Of a stretch of DNA of 64,000 nt, positions 11,903-24,718 are shown piece by piece; position 1 is the stretch's first letter; the number at the start of each line of letters is the position of its first letter. The notes beneath the pieces were generated by a model that saw only the letters and a list, made by a program, of their open reading frames with translations, was not told the DNA's origin and searched no databases. This DNA comes from Hedera helix (Eukaryota; Streptophyta; Magnoliopsida; Apiales; Araliaceae), in contig OX359280.1 in NCBI GenBank assembly GCA_947179155.2, positions 12,515,001 through 12,579,000 of the forward strand, read 5' to 3'. Both the position numbers and the translations under genes were made by a program.

Positions 11903-13364
11903 TGTTTGCCTAAATCTGACCTAGTAAAACACGCAAGTATACGTGGTCTAACTGTAGTAAAATAGCAAGCAAGGTATCGTATCCCACAAGGACTATCTAC
12001 TATTAATTCACCAAAATACCAATCATTAAGTGCTCCAATCCTAGTTAAACGACTACACAAAGTTGATGAATATTGATTAAGTGAATGAGTTAAATTAATT
12101 AAATTAACGAAACCTAAATTACCAAGATTTGTTGTCAAGTTGTAAAACGTTAAGGTTATAACTTCCCCTAACACTTCAATTGAACCTTTTCAGTCCCTCT
12201 TTATGTCATCAATCACGTGGTATTAATAACCAGAAAATCATGTGTACTCACAAGCCTCTGTCGATGGTCAAGTGAATATCACCTATTTAAATAAATCACT
12301 ATGTGTCCATGAGATTTAACATTAAATAGGAGTCATTAAAATCAGATTTCATTATAGGTTACATATGGTATATAGGTATATGTCTATCCTATATACACAT
12401 CATGCAGTCTATCACATGTAGAATGGCAAGAACATATGTCAACATACCCAGACCTAGGTTTACATTCCATTTGTCAATTTCATATAAACTGTCAAGCTAA
12501 TTACTGGCCAGGTAATTATAATTCAAGCATAAGATATGTCAATTAACTCCAACACAATCAATTAACATAAAGAGGAAATGAATTGTCATCAATTTACATG
12601 CTAGGTTCCATTACAACCTTAATTCTGAAGGTTAGTTCATCACTAACTCAATAACCATGATACAAGTTTAACAACATTCAGAAAAATCAAAGGAAGAGGG
12701 GTAAGAGAAGGTAGAACTCAGTTGTCACTCTGAATTGTCCTTCAAACTCCAACGTTGATTCCCCTTCTGCTGAATACTTGAATGCTCTGCTCTGTTCTTT
12801 GTTCTCCGTGATGTCACAGATCTCCTGTTGCTTAAGGTCTCCCCCTTTGTATATCTCTCTGTTCTCTCGCCCTTTTCCTCAACCTCCCACTCAATTTAAC
12901 CGTTCCCACGTATTGGAGGATGTCCCTCATTTAATTTCGTGTTTGGGTCCCATAAAAGAATACTTTGCTCGTGACATTTCCCGACGAGCGCCCACCAAGC
13001 GCCTACCGAGCGCCTAGGCGCTCACTTTCTCTGGTTGGATGTTTTTGTCAAGCGCCTACTGAGCGCCTACCGAGCGCCTAGGCGCTCACCTGGTCTGGTC
13101 AGAGGTTTTGCCAAGCGCCTACCGAGCGCCTAGTGAGCGCCTACCGAGCGCCTACTGAGCGCCTACCAAGCGCCTACTGAGCGCCTAGGCCCTTGTCTGG
13201 CAGGGATAATCACCATTTTGCCATTTTGAGCTCTTTTTCCTACACATCAAAGGGAAATTACCAAAAGTAAGTAAAATACAACCATAGAGCATAAAAATGA
13301 ATGAAAACAACACAAATCAATAAGCCTTAAGCATTCAATTTGCAAGTATAAAACCTACTCATCA
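11903..13364 (-). repeat. Element N right LTR (5' LTR in its own sense)
   Basis: 1462 bp, same length as the left LTR and indistinguishable from it by eye, offset 7031. It serves as the promoter copy for the ORF at 8912-11782. Confidence 0.95.
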
Positions 13365-13369
13365 TCCTA

Positions 13370-13907
13370 CAGATGAAAGAAACGATCAAACGAATGAAAA
13401 ACGTTTCTTCGTGAATAGTGCTTTTTACACGTTTTTCGAGAAAAACTTTTACTGACTATTACGTGTTTTTAAAGCGTGGGAAGGTTGAATCTTGAAACAG
13501 AATGTCAATTTAACCTTCACATTTTGCTCAAGGGCCTAGGTTATTTTCTAGGGTTTAGACCCTAGGGTTAGGGTTTAGGTTTTAACTCTTTTTCCAATTT
13601 AGGTTTTTGCCCTAAATTGACTTCTGATTTTTAATAAGTGTTAAGGTTAACTACTTGAACCAAAACACAAAATCCTACACATAGATATTTCATACAGCAC
13701 ATTTAAAAGCTCAATTCAAGCTTTACTAATCACATAACACATAGTTTAGGTTAAAGAATTTAACCTCTTAGTTGTATACGATCGTAGTTTCGAGTCGTAT
13801 ATATTCTTTAAGATAGCTCAAGGTATGCTTGAGCAATCAATCTTAGGTTTTGAAACAACCTTGCTTAGATCTTGTTAGATCACTTTTGAAATATTTGGGA
13901 TATTACA
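13370..13907 (-). repeat. Element C left LTR, inner part
   Basis: The LTR resumes after element N (duplication TCCTA at 13365-13369) and ends GATATTACA at 13907. Its length plus 1486-4871 equals 3924, exactly that of the right LTR. Confidence 0.92.
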
Positions 13908-13921
13908 TTCAACCCAACTTA
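13908..13921 (-). other. Element C polypurine tract
   Basis: In - sense TAAGTTGGGTTGAA lies directly before the LTR start TGTAATATCCC. It is preceded by AATTTCGAGGACGAAATT, the same motif seen before the tracts of D and G. Confidence 0.8.
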
Positions 13922-14347
13922 CAGGAATTTCGTCCTCGAAATTAACTTTACAATTACTTTAGTCATTTAATATCATATTTATAAGTGCTATAAATATTCA
14001 GGATATTACATTCTCTCCTTCTTATCAGAATTTCGTCCTCGAAATTATAATATAATCATCTCCAATTTACTCTTCAATATGAATTCTCTAAATTCATCTT
14101 TTACTCACATTAAACCTCCAATACTTTGATTAGGTCTAAACAATGTTCACTTATCTCTACACATTTCCTTTCATAACTCTAGGTTTTAAACCTCTTTTCA
14201 TACTCGACATTTAGTCTCATTCTTCCTTTATCTTGGATTCTTCTCACTTATACAGCGGTCAATCAAGACCTTTACCTTATTCAAAAACTATGAATACTAT
14301 ATAACCCATAATTTTTAAATCATCATCCGGACTGGAAAACCATATCT

Positions 14348-14455
14348 TGTGTAGCAATCAATTAAGATTGAGAACACTTCATACTTTGTGTAGCAATCAA
14401 TTAAGATTGAGAACACCATACATTGTGTAACAATCAATTAAGATCGAGAACACAC
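14348..14455. repeat. Three tandem ~40-bp copies in element C interior
   Basis: TTGTGTAGCAATCAATTAAG followed by ATTGAGAACAC occurs three times in succession; the third copy has small changes. CAATC and GATTG flank AATTAA in each copy and can pair. Confidence 0.85.
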
Positions 14456-15937
14456 ATACGTTGTACTTTAGGTGATCAGCCTGTCGTACCATATAAGACG
14501 CGGTTTATTGCGTCTATCGAATTCCTATGTCCGTTCTTTTTTCATAACCAAAGGTGTCTAGCCGAAACAATTGGCATTGACTCATATTTAAACCATTCAA
14601 ACTTTTTGAAAAGCAATTTTATGACTGTATACCGCACCTTGCAAAGTGCGTTGATGACTCATCATGTATCATCTTCACACCAGGTTAAATGGGGTGTTGA
14701 TGAATAAATCATTTTTATTCTTCGCATTAAATCCGTCTAGCCAAAACAATTAGCATAGACATATGAATAACATAGCTAGTGAAGAACTAACAAAATTTTC
14801 CAGTTCAACTAGTGAACCACTCTTTTCAAAGGCACACAAGTGCGAATATAACCATGAAGATCTAGCATAGCTAGAAGATTTTTTTTTTGAAATACCCTCA
14901 ATCCTCTATCTTTTCCATTATTCTCTAACCATAACACAAGTTTTTCAAATATATAGTAATATAGTAAACTGATTGGTTGTATTAAACCAAGTACAAACAA
15001 ATATATTAGTTCCCCTTCTCATCAACACGGAATTGAAATGTCTCAGCGCACATTGGTACTGATCAATATCGCACTGAATAGACAAATCGTAGCCGCATCT
15101 CACAAGTCGGTTCGACTAACATATCATAGCCCAAGTCCATAACAAGGTTCGTTCGCTCAGTAACTAACATACAAATATTTTTAAAACTATAGTTATGACG
15201 TAACAACTACTAACTAGTCAATATACATATGAGAAAAGAATCACCTTCTCAAAATATATACAAAGAAGAGTTTGACATAAGATTTTAATTTACTTATCAA
15301 TATAGCAAACTGAGTTATTCCTCCACCCAAGAACTAATGAATCAGTTCCCCGTCTCATCAACACTATCCTTAAATGATTTCATTCAGTGTGTAACCCACT
15401 TTGAGAACACTGACCATGAATCATTCATACCAACAGTGTAGTTAGATCGGTTCTCTAAAGCATATTAAACTCTTTCCCATACAAGAGAGTCGTTCTACTC
15501 AGTTTTACTAATATGAGTTTTCAATTGAAATCCCTAATCGTTCTATAACTATCTTAGTCACTTTCTTTTCTTAATTCATTCCTTCATCATTTACATTCCT
15601 TATGAGTTTACTCATCTCTTTTCTTAGGTATAATTACACATAATACCAAACTTACCATTTCATTTTTATGAAATAGTTACACACAAAAACTAATAAGATT
15701 ATTTTATCTTATTGCTTACTTTGAGAACTCTTTATGAGTCTATTTAACTTCAGATATTCTCGTAAAGAGTTTATCTTTATTCATTATATTCTGTTCACAT
15801 AATAATTTTTATGTATTAAGATTTAATAAGATTTATGCATATCTTTTAATTATTTGCGGACTCTTCACAAGTCCATTTCTTTTTAATCCATCAGATTATA
15901 CTCCAAGGTACTTGTTACCTCGAAACTATAATCCACT

Positions 15938-15949
15938 GCTCTGATACCA
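15938..15949 (-). other. Second initiator-Met primer-binding-like site in element C
   Basis: In - sense TGGTATCAGAGC follows GGTTACAGT, which resembles an LTR end. It is a perfect initiator-Met match, but it lies 154 bases inward from the actual LTR edge. Confidence 0.7.
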
Positions 15950-16091
15950 ACTGTAACCATCATTCAATAGCACCTTACACTTGTACCTATCAGTTTGCCA
16001 CCGCATGCGGCGTCCCCTACGGAGAGTCTGGCTTCGGTGCCTCCCTTCTATGGGCGGTCACCAGTGAGAGGCTCGGGGTTCTTTTTATATA

Positions 16092-16103
16092 GCTGTGATA
16101 CCA
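16092..16103 (-). other. Element C primer-binding site at the LTR edge
   Basis: In - sense TGGTATCACAGC starts two bases after the LTR end GTTACA. It matches the 3' end of initiator-Met tRNA with one mismatch (CAC instead of CAG). Confidence 0.8.
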
Positions 16104-16105
16104 AC

Positions 16106-19100
16106 TGTAACGCCCCCAAAATCCCCGCACTTTTACCTGCGGCGGACCTTGTGTGTTAATTTCGTACATCTATCGACTTAACCAATGATCCCATAATCAT
16201 ATTGGTTGAAATAGTCTTATTTTAGACTATACATTAACAATTTCTCTTAACATTGTCCCTGGATCTTAACTTGATCTCAGTCTCATAAGTATACAAGTAT
16301 CAACTTGTATTTCATCCGTATAAATGGATAAAACCATATATAACGGTTTAATTTTAACCTTAGGATTTAAATATTCTATATACGTCCACTTGTAACGGTC
16401 TCATTCATACTACAAGTATCAATATACAAAGATATCTCTTCATATCAATAATCCTACTTATATGGTATTCAGAATAGTAATAACGAGTTATACCTGGGTC
16501 CGAGGAACCTTAACGATGGATTTGACCAGTCAACATCGCTTAGTTCTGTCTCAGATGTACAGCACTCACAAGTTATTTACCGATCCTCATCCAGATAAAT
16601 AGATCATTATCAATACTATGTTAAATTTTAACAATTCTAGGTTATATCAAAATAAAGACATAACAACATTCTGATGATAATTATTTATATCATTCATTCA
16701 ATATTCGGTTACATGTTTGTTTGTTCGTATTACAACAGTCATTATGACATATACAAATACAATCAATTTACATGAAAACCTAATCTATGCTGCATCTTTA
16801 AGTTCATGATCTTCTTAACGTTCATCTTTAATCTGCAAATAAGGTTTTATTCGCAAGAATGAGCACGACGGCTCAGCAAGTCTAACATACAGCACATACG
16901 CAGTTTATGCTTTCATATAAACTTTTAACATGCATTGACTGAACATAATTCTCCCTTTAATATCACATATAACTCACGTTCCAACAATTTATATCACATT
17001 GACACACAAAGTGTATAAATCATGTTCGTAAATCGTAAACATAAAACATAACAGTTAGAAGGCTTGTAAACATCAGTTAAAGACTTCACATATCATCTAT
17101 TGCATAATAACATGACATTACACATCTCATTTAACATTTTAACAATACTACACAAGTAGCACATAGCAAGAGTTAGAAGACTTGCCTTGAAACCATGTTA
17201 GGGTTTCCCGGGAAATCGTTAAACGCCTACAAAAAGGGTTACGCGACCCCGAACGTTAGTTTATCAAATTTTCCTTTTGAATAAGTCTTAGAATAACTTA
17301 ACTAGACTATTTCCATAGGTGGAATCATTTCGTTAAGTGGCGAACTCAAAATCTCATTTTTAAGCCCTAAAATCCGAATGCCCCTTAAAAATTCAGCTTT
17401 GACCTCTTTTACTGCGACAGCCATAACTTTGTCGTACGAAAACATTTTGAAGTGATTCTTGAGTCTAAGTTGCTTAGAATTTCATTATCTACAACTTTCA
17501 TTTAGGTTACTAAGGCATATTCAGACTTTAAATTTTCGGAAATTTGCAAAAATATTCTGCGACTATATTAGACCTAACTTTCTTTGATCCGATTGGTAAA
17601 ACATGATACCTCAAGCATTAATTTGCTAAGATAACATGTTCTAACACTCCGTATCACTTCATAACATAAAAATAACAAAATCATAAACCTACTTATATAA
17701 GATTTCATGACTTTTTCTCAAGAACACGAAGAACGAATCGAAGAACACGAAGAACACGAAGAACAAAGTTTCATCGTTCTTCGTTTCGACTACTAAAACT
17801 TGATGCCACAAGCATTATTTAGCAAGGCCATCATGTTTCATCATCCCATAACACTAAATTACCAAATCATAAACCTACTTATGTAGAAATTATGACTTTT
17901 GCTCAAGAACACACGAAGAACACGAAGAACGAAAAATCGTACATGGTAACGACTTATGTTCTTGAGCTTTTGGATTTCATACTTGAAATAATTTGAGCAT
18001 TATAACTGCTTACATATGTGATTATACCACTTTATAATTGACAAAATTTGGTCATTATAACGACTTGTTTACTTAATTATAACAATTTATAATAATACTC
18101 CAGAACATACGAAGAACACGGAGAACGGATAAACCGTACATGGATACGACGTATGTTCTTGAACTTTAAACTATGAAATGAAATTTGACATAACAACGAC
18201 TTGCTCAAGTCATAAGGAACATGCAGAACGAAAAATCGTACATGGCTACGACTTATGTTCTTGAGCCTCATCGATAAAATAAAACTTTAAGCATAATAAC
18301 GATTAAGAATCGTACCTTTTATTATTGCAAGCTTTAACTATTTCTTTGCAATCGATTCTTGTCTCACAAGAACTCTCTCTATATTTGCTCTTTAGCTTTC
18401 AAAATGGTAAAGAACTAATGAACTTAAGCCTTCTATTTATAGGACTTTCAAAGTTAGGGTATTTTGGTCATTAGGACCAAGCTTCTTGAACAAGCTTAAC
18501 AAAGCTTCTCCAACACACTTCTTTTAGCTTCCAAAGCAAGCTTGGTGAGCTCTTTCTTCCGACTTCTGTATATCGGATAAATCGCGTGCGATTAATTTAA
18601 AATATTTCGCATTAGTAATTTAAGTTTTAATTAGTTATACATATTTTATTCATAAAATACATCATACAGTATTAATATGATGTCTCGTCTGACCCTCAAA
18701 GTTTTTCTTGAATTAATCTCGGATAACCTTCCGTGTATTTTTCTCAAATACACCTACCGGGCGACGCGATTGATAAATTTCTTTCATTCTAGACACTAAT
18801 TATGATTGAATAATATAATTAGGTATTAATCTGATAAATTTGATTATTCAAATTTAATGTTAACATATCTCATGATCCGTTTGATGAAAACAATACGGAT
18901 GAATTAGCAGTTAATTATATAACAGTCTGATTCCAACTAATTTGGTTAACTTCTACTGATTTAAAAATTTGATATTACTGAGTTTTGTTCCGAATGAACA
19001 CTTTTCTGTAAAGTGAAAAGTCCAAAAGACTTGGCACGTTTTTCGGTGAATAGTGTTTTTGACGACCATTTCTCAGAAAATGGTTAGAAGACCAAAAAGT

Positions 19101-20029
19101 CAAAAATAATATTTATTTTTGTCTTTTTCCTATTTCGTCTTATTCCCGACACACTTTTCGAGAAAATCTTTTATTGCTTATTACGCACCGGTGTTGCATA
19201 CAAACACTGTATCCATCAACGGTTTGATCAAAAACGGAAAGCGTTTTCGTTTGAAGAGCGATTTACGTTTTATTTATGGAAAAATATCAGTGGCTCCCTG
19301 GTATCTATTCCCCGTATAAATGCTATATCGTGAAATAGAAAAAGTCCAAACGTTGAAAAGAACGTTCAAAAAGACGACAAACGTTTTCTCGTAAATCGTG
19401 TCTTTTTCGTCTTTTTCCCAAGAAAATTTTATTGATTCCCTGGCATCTAAACCTCATATTATCACTATGTCGTGAAATACAAGAAGTCCTACAGATGAAA
19501 GAAACGATCAAATGAATGAAAAACGTTTCTTCGTGAATAGTGCTTTTTACACGTTTTTCGAGAAAAACTTTTACTGACTATGACGTGTTTTTAAAGCGTG
19601 GGAAGGTTGAATCTTGAAACAGAATGTCAATTTAACCTTCACATTTTGCTCAAGGGCCTAGGTTATTTTCTAGGGTTTAGACCCTAGGGTTAGGGTTTAG
19701 GTTTTAACTCTTTTTCCAATTTAGGTTTTTGCCCTAAATTGACTTCTGATTTTTAATAAGTGTTAAGGTTAACTACTTGAACCAAAACACAAAATCCTAC
19801 ACATAGATATTTCATACAGCACATTTAAAAGCTCAATTCAAGCTTTACTAATCACATAACACATAGTTTAGGTTAAAGAATTTAACCTCTTAGTTGTATA
19901 CGATCGTAGTTTCGAGTCGTATATATTCTTTAAGATAGCTCAAGGTATGCTTGAGCAATCAATCTTAGGTTTTGAAACAACCTTGCTTAGATCTTGTTAG
20001 ATCACTTTTGAAATATTTGGGATATTACA
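16106..20029 (-). repeat. Element C right LTR (5' LTR in its own sense)
   Basis: An uninterrupted 3924-bp LTR. In - sense it starts TGTAATATCCC at 20029 and ends GGGGCGTTACA at 16106. It carries the same stem-loop and hairpin units as the left copy. Confidence 0.95.
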
Positions 20030-20034
20030 CTGGT

Positions 20035-23000
20035 TGTATAACCATAAGGCCATAATTGATTGTCAGAGGAAGTGTGTAACTTTATAGACTCCCAAAAAGT
20101 CGAAAGTAATGTTTTATGGTAACAAACCACTGAGACAATTTAGTTGTCTGTCAGTCATGCAAGCTAGAAAGGTGTTAAGGAAGGGAGGCACGGGATACCT
20201 AACATATGTTATGGGTACCCAGAAAGGGGAGATGAAAATGGAGAAAAAATCGGTAGTGAACGAATTTCCCGATGTGTTTTCGGATGATTTACCTGGTATT
20301 CCACCAGATCAGGAAATCGAGTTTATGATTGATTTATCACCGGGAACAGCTCCAATATCTAAGGCTCCGTATAGAATGGCTCCAGTGGAAATGAAAGAGT
20401 TGATGAAGCAACTACATGAGCTATTAGATAAGAAGTTTATTCAGCTAAGTGTGTCTCCGTGGGGAGCACTAGTATTATTTGTTAAAAATAAGGATGGAAC
20501 CTTACGATTGTGTATCAATTACAGAGAGTTAAATAAGTTGACCATCAAGAATAAATACCATTTGCAAGGATTGATGATCTTTTTGATCAGTTAAAGGGAG
20601 CAAAATATTTTTTAAAGATTGATCTTCGGTCAGGGTATCATCAACTAAAAATAAGGAAAGAGGATGTACCGAAAACAGCATTCAGAACTCGTTATGATCA
20701 TTACGAGTTTCTAGTGATACCGTTTGGGTTGACGAACGCACCAGTGGCATTCATGGATATGATGAATAGGATTTTTAAACCCTATTTAGATAAATTTGTG
20801 GCGGTGTTCATAGATGATATCTTGGTATATTCCAAGTCTCAGGAAGAGCATTCAGATCATTTAAAGATAGTGCTGAAAACTTTGAAAAAAGGAAAAGTTA
20901 TATGCCAAATTCTCGAAGTGTGAATTCTGGTTGGAAAATTTTCACTTTTTGGGTCATGTTATTGATAAAGATGGAATTTCTGTGGACCATGCAAAAGTTG
21001 AAGCTGTGATTAATTGAGAACAACCAATGACACCAACACAGGTGAGAAGTTTCTTAGGTCTAGCAGGTTATTATCGACGATTTATTCAAGATTTTTCTAA
21101 GATAGCAACTCCACTAACCAATTTAACCAGAAAGGCTGTAAAATTTGTATGGACAGATAAATGTGAAGAAAGTTTTTATGAGTTAAAGAAAAGGTTAAGC
21201 GAAGCTCCGGTGTTGGCTTTACCTGATGAAACAGGAAAATTTGTGGTATATAGTGATGCCTCTCATAAAGGATTAGGTTGTGTGCTGATGCAGAACAGTA
21301 AGGTTATTGCATATGCATCACGACAGTTGAAAGATTATGAGAAAGGGCATCCGACGCATGATTTGGAATTGGCATCAATAGTATTTGCATTGAAAATATG
21401 AAGACATTACCTCTATGGGGAGAAATGTGAATTATATACAGACCATAAGTGTCTGAAATATATCTTCACGTAAAAGGAGTTGAATATGCGTCAGCGGAGG
21501 TGGATGGAATTAATAAAAGACTATGATTGTGAAATCCTCTACCATCCAGGAAAAGCCAATGTAGTAGCAGACGCTTTTAGTAGAGAGTAGAGAGAAAAGT
21601 TGATGAAATAAACTGCTCAGAATAAACTAATTCAGGAGATGACAAAGTTAGAAATAGAAGTGAAGTATCCCTCCGAAGCAGATGAGATGCTATTTGTTTT
21701 AAAGATGCAACCAACATTGTTAGATAAGGTGAAGGAAGCCTAATTAGCAAATGATGAATGTACTCGGGTAAGAAATAGGATTACATCAAATGATGAAGTA
21801 AAATTTCAGATAAACTGTAATGGAATTCTCAAATTTGAGGGGCGAATCTGGATACCGGCAGTATCTGAATTGAAGGAAGAGATATTACAAGAAGCACATA
21901 ATTCGAAATTCTCGATTCATCCTGGAAGTACGAAAATGTACCAAGATTTACGGAAGTATTTTTGGTGGCCATACATGAAACAAGAAATTGCAGACTATGT
22001 AAGTCGATGTTTGACGTGTCAGCGAATCAAAGCTGAGCATCAGAAGCCAAGTGGGCTGCTACAACCTCTTAAAATTCTAGAATAGAAGTGGGAACATATT
22101 ACCATGGACTTCGTAGTAGGATTTCCAACTACTCAAAAGGGCTACGATGCTATATGGGTGATCGTGGATAGACTAACAAAGTCAGCCCACTTCTTGCCAA
22201 TTAAAATCAAATACAATTTGGATCAATTGGCTAGAATCTACATTAAATAAGTGATATCACGACACAGAGTACCAGTGTCAATTGTATCAGATCGGGATCC
22301 GCGCTTTACATCAAACTTTTGGAAGAGTCTACAGGAGAAGTTAGGGACACAACTAAAGTTGAGTACAACCTACCATCCTCAAACCGATGGTCAAAGTGAA
22401 AGGACGATACAAACTTTAAATGATATGTTGCGGGCATATATTATGGACTTCAAAGGAAATTGGGATGATCATCTGTCTTTGGTGGAATTTGCGTATAACA
22501 ACAGTTACCATGCAAGAATATGAATGCCACCTTATGAAGCTTTATATGGAAGAAAGTGCAGAACTCCCTTGTGTTGGGATGAAGTTGGCGAACGTCAACT
22601 ACTAGGACTTGAACTAATTTAACAAACGGCGAATATAGTCAGGTTGATACAAGCTCGATTAGTAGCAGCTCAGGATCGACAGAAAAAATATGTGGATTTG
22701 CATAGGCAAAGTCGGGAATTTGAGGTGGGAAGCCACGTGTTTCTTAAAGTGTCTCCATGGAAGGGAAAAATCAGATTTGGAAAGAAGGGTAAATTAAGTC
22801 CTAGATTTATTGGACCGTTCGAGGCATTAAAGAAAGTTGGGGAACTGGCATATGAAGTGGCTCTACCTCCAGAATTAGAGCATATACACAATGTTTTCCA
22901 CGTGTCAGTGCTCCGACCGTACAAGTAAGATTATAAGCACGTCATAACATATGAACCGATTCAAATAGAGAAGGATTTAACTTATGAAGAAATTACTGTC

Positions 23001-23189
23001 CAAATATTAGATAGGAAAGAGCAAGTCTTAAGAAATAAGGTGATTCCTTCTATTAAAGTGCTATGGCGAAATCATAACGTTGAAGAAGCCACGTGGGAAT
23101 TAGAAGAGAAAATACAAAAGAATTATCCCCATTTATTTGAGTTGTTTAGTGTAGAAATTGCGGGACGAAATTTTATAAGTGGGGAAGAA
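20035..23189 (+). pseudogene. pol: Element A pol: RT, RNase H, integrase, chromodomain-like tail; broken
   Basis: This continues the frame cut at 1485. Visible in order are RT (LCINYRELNK; catalytic FIDDILVYSK near 20807-20836), the RT/RNase H connection (RSFLGLAGYYRRFIQDFS), RNase H (VYSDASHKGLGCVL), the integrase zinc-binding region (CLTCQRIKAEHQ), the integrase core (TMDFVVGFPTTQKG, SDRDPRFTSNFW), the C-terminal GPF region (RFIGPFEALKKVGELAYEVALP) and a chromodomain-like end (NVEEATWELEEKIQKNYPHLF). It is disrupted by a one-base loss near 20563, a frameshift near 20895 and about a dozen in-frame stops, for example where Trp is expected before EQPMTP and before KWEHITMD. The normal stop after HLF is lost, so the last frame runs into the LTR to 23228. 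Confidence 0.92.
23173..23189 (+). other. Element A polypurine tract
   Basis: TTATAAGTGGGGAAGAA sits immediately before the LTR start TGTAATATCC. It follows the GGGACGAAATTTT motif that precedes the tract in several elements here. It would prime plus-strand DNA synthesis. Confidence 0.85.
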
Positions 23190-23285
23190 TGTAATATCCA
23201 AGATATTATGACGTGTAAAAAGATTTAAATAAATAAAATATGTGTATTTTAATTATTTAAACTAGGTAGGTAATATGAACGGTGT

Positions 23286-23289
<4 letters not shown>

Positions 23290-23346
<57 letters not shown>
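23290..23346. repeat. (AT)n microsatellite in element A 3' LTR
   Basis: A nearly pure AT dinucleotide run of about 57 bases, 100 bases inside the LTR. Likely polymorphic in length. Confidence 0.95.
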
Positions 23347-23350
<4 letters not shown>

Positions 23351-24228
23351 TATTGTTACGGTTACTAATTTTAATGATTTGTGTCAATGAAAGGGGGATT
23401 AATATTGGAAATTAATCCTAAATTAAATTAAATGTTAATGAGAGAATTAACAAGGTCACAATTGTTGATTATAGATTAATTAATAATTATGGGGAATTAT
23501 TGAGAATTATTAAGAAGAATAATTAATTATATAAAATGTATAGTAATAAACTATATATAAGGAAATGCAATTAATTATAGAGGAATTTATAATTATATAA
23601 ATTATATAAGAGTAAATATATAATTTATATAAGAGAATAAAAATTTATTAAGGAAAGATTAATAATTATATAAATTATGCAAAATTATATTGTATAGTTT
23701 ATATAAAATACATGAAATAGTGAAAAAGAATAATTAATAAATATGAACAAGTCTTATTTTAATAAGATAAATTATGCTTATGTAAAATAGAATTAATTCA
23801 ATTTTATGAGACTTAATATTTTTGTAATTTAAAATGTGGAAGAATTTATTATAATACATAATATATATATATAATAAATGATCTATGTACATATTATGTA
23901 GTGGCAGAAAATACGTTGATGTTTATGCAACGTATATGTAACAAAGTTGAAATGTGAGAAATTTAATTTTATTAAGCTATATGTGTTATTTTATTTATTT
24001 TAGAAGTATAAAATACCTCATATAATTACATGCATGCCATTATGCGTGTACAAAATTTATCAAGTAAAGTACCTCAAAAAGGTATAAATATTATTTATAA
24101 ATTATTTTATGAATTTTAGTGAATTAAAATAAATATTTTACATATATTATATAAAATATTTATTACACAAAATAACTACGTAATGTATTAAATTAGTAGA
24201 TGTGCATGATATTTTTTTCATCAAATCA

Positions 24229-24252
24229 ACTCCAAGTCGGTGGACTTGGAGT
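24229..24252. other. Perfect hairpin in element A LTR
   Basis: ACTCCAAGTC is followed by the 4-base loop GGTG and the exact reverse complement GACTTGGAGT. It stands out in flanking low-complexity AT sequence. Its role is unknown. Confidence 0.8.
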
Positions 24253-24718
24253 AAAAATTTAAATTTACTAACACTCACTTAAAGCTTAAATAAGGATGAG
24301 GAAGGAATAATAATAATAAAACCAATCACTAAACAAGGTAACAAAATAATCTCATTTCATTTCTCTCTTTTATTTCCATCACCACCGCCACCGCCACCAC
24401 CCCCACCCGAACCCATCACCAACAATAAAGGAGAAATTTTTGGTGCCATCAAGGTGAAGAACAAGCTTCAAAGGAAAGTTTTCAAGCTTTGGGAAGGTAT
24501 AAAATTATTTTATTTGAATTATTTTAAGTATTTTTTGTGATAAAATAATTTTGTGAAAAATTAGTAAATAATTATGATAATTGTTCTATATAATTTGTTT
24601 ATGTGTATCTATGGATTATATAAGGTTTAGAGTATTTATGTTGTGAAAAGTATGATCAAAATGGTGTTAAATGATTTTGTTGGGTTACTGTTAACGGAAA
24701 AAGGAAGAAGAAAAAAAA

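Larger units (their letters stand above)
4872..13364 (-). mobile_element. Element N: young non-autonomous Athila-type retrotransposon
   Basis: 8493 bp, flanked by target duplication TCCTA (4867-4871 and 13365-13369) inside the left LTR of C. The two 1462-bp LTRs show no difference that I can see by eye. Immediately inside the right LTR is a perfect 18-base Asp-tRNA primer-binding site, typical of Athila. The single long ORF keeps gag and protease but has lost RT, RNase H and the integrase core. Insertion must postdate that of C, whose LTR it interrupts. Confidence 0.95.
13908..16105 (-). mobile_element. Element C interior, non-coding
   Basis: About 2.2 kb with no gag, protease, RT or integrase similarity in any frame; the short open frames here match nothing I recognise. 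In - sense it holds a primer-binding site and a second PBS-like site at the right end, a GATC box at 14470-14482, a three-copy 40-bp repeat at 14348-14455 and a polypurine tract at the left end. It shares blocks with the interior of element D, such as CTTCTAGCTATGCTAGA and GTCTATGCTAATTGTTT, so the two are related non-autonomous families. Confidence 0.85.
1486..20029 (-). mobile_element. Element C: non-coding large-LTR (LARD-like) retrotransposon
   Basis: It is bounded by TGTAAC...TTACA ends and a 5-bp target duplication CTGGT (1481-1485 and 20030-20034). The host sequence on either side rejoins as an uninterrupted protease frame of element A. Orientation is - because the initiator-Met primer-binding site adjoins the right LTR and the polypurine tract adjoins the left LTR. 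The LTRs are 3924 bp each once nested element N is removed from the left one; I count about eight substitutions between them by eye, so the insertion is young. The interior of about 2.2 kb has no gag or pol. This fits the LARD class (large retrotransposon derivatives), which depend on proteins made elsewhere. Confidence 0.93.
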
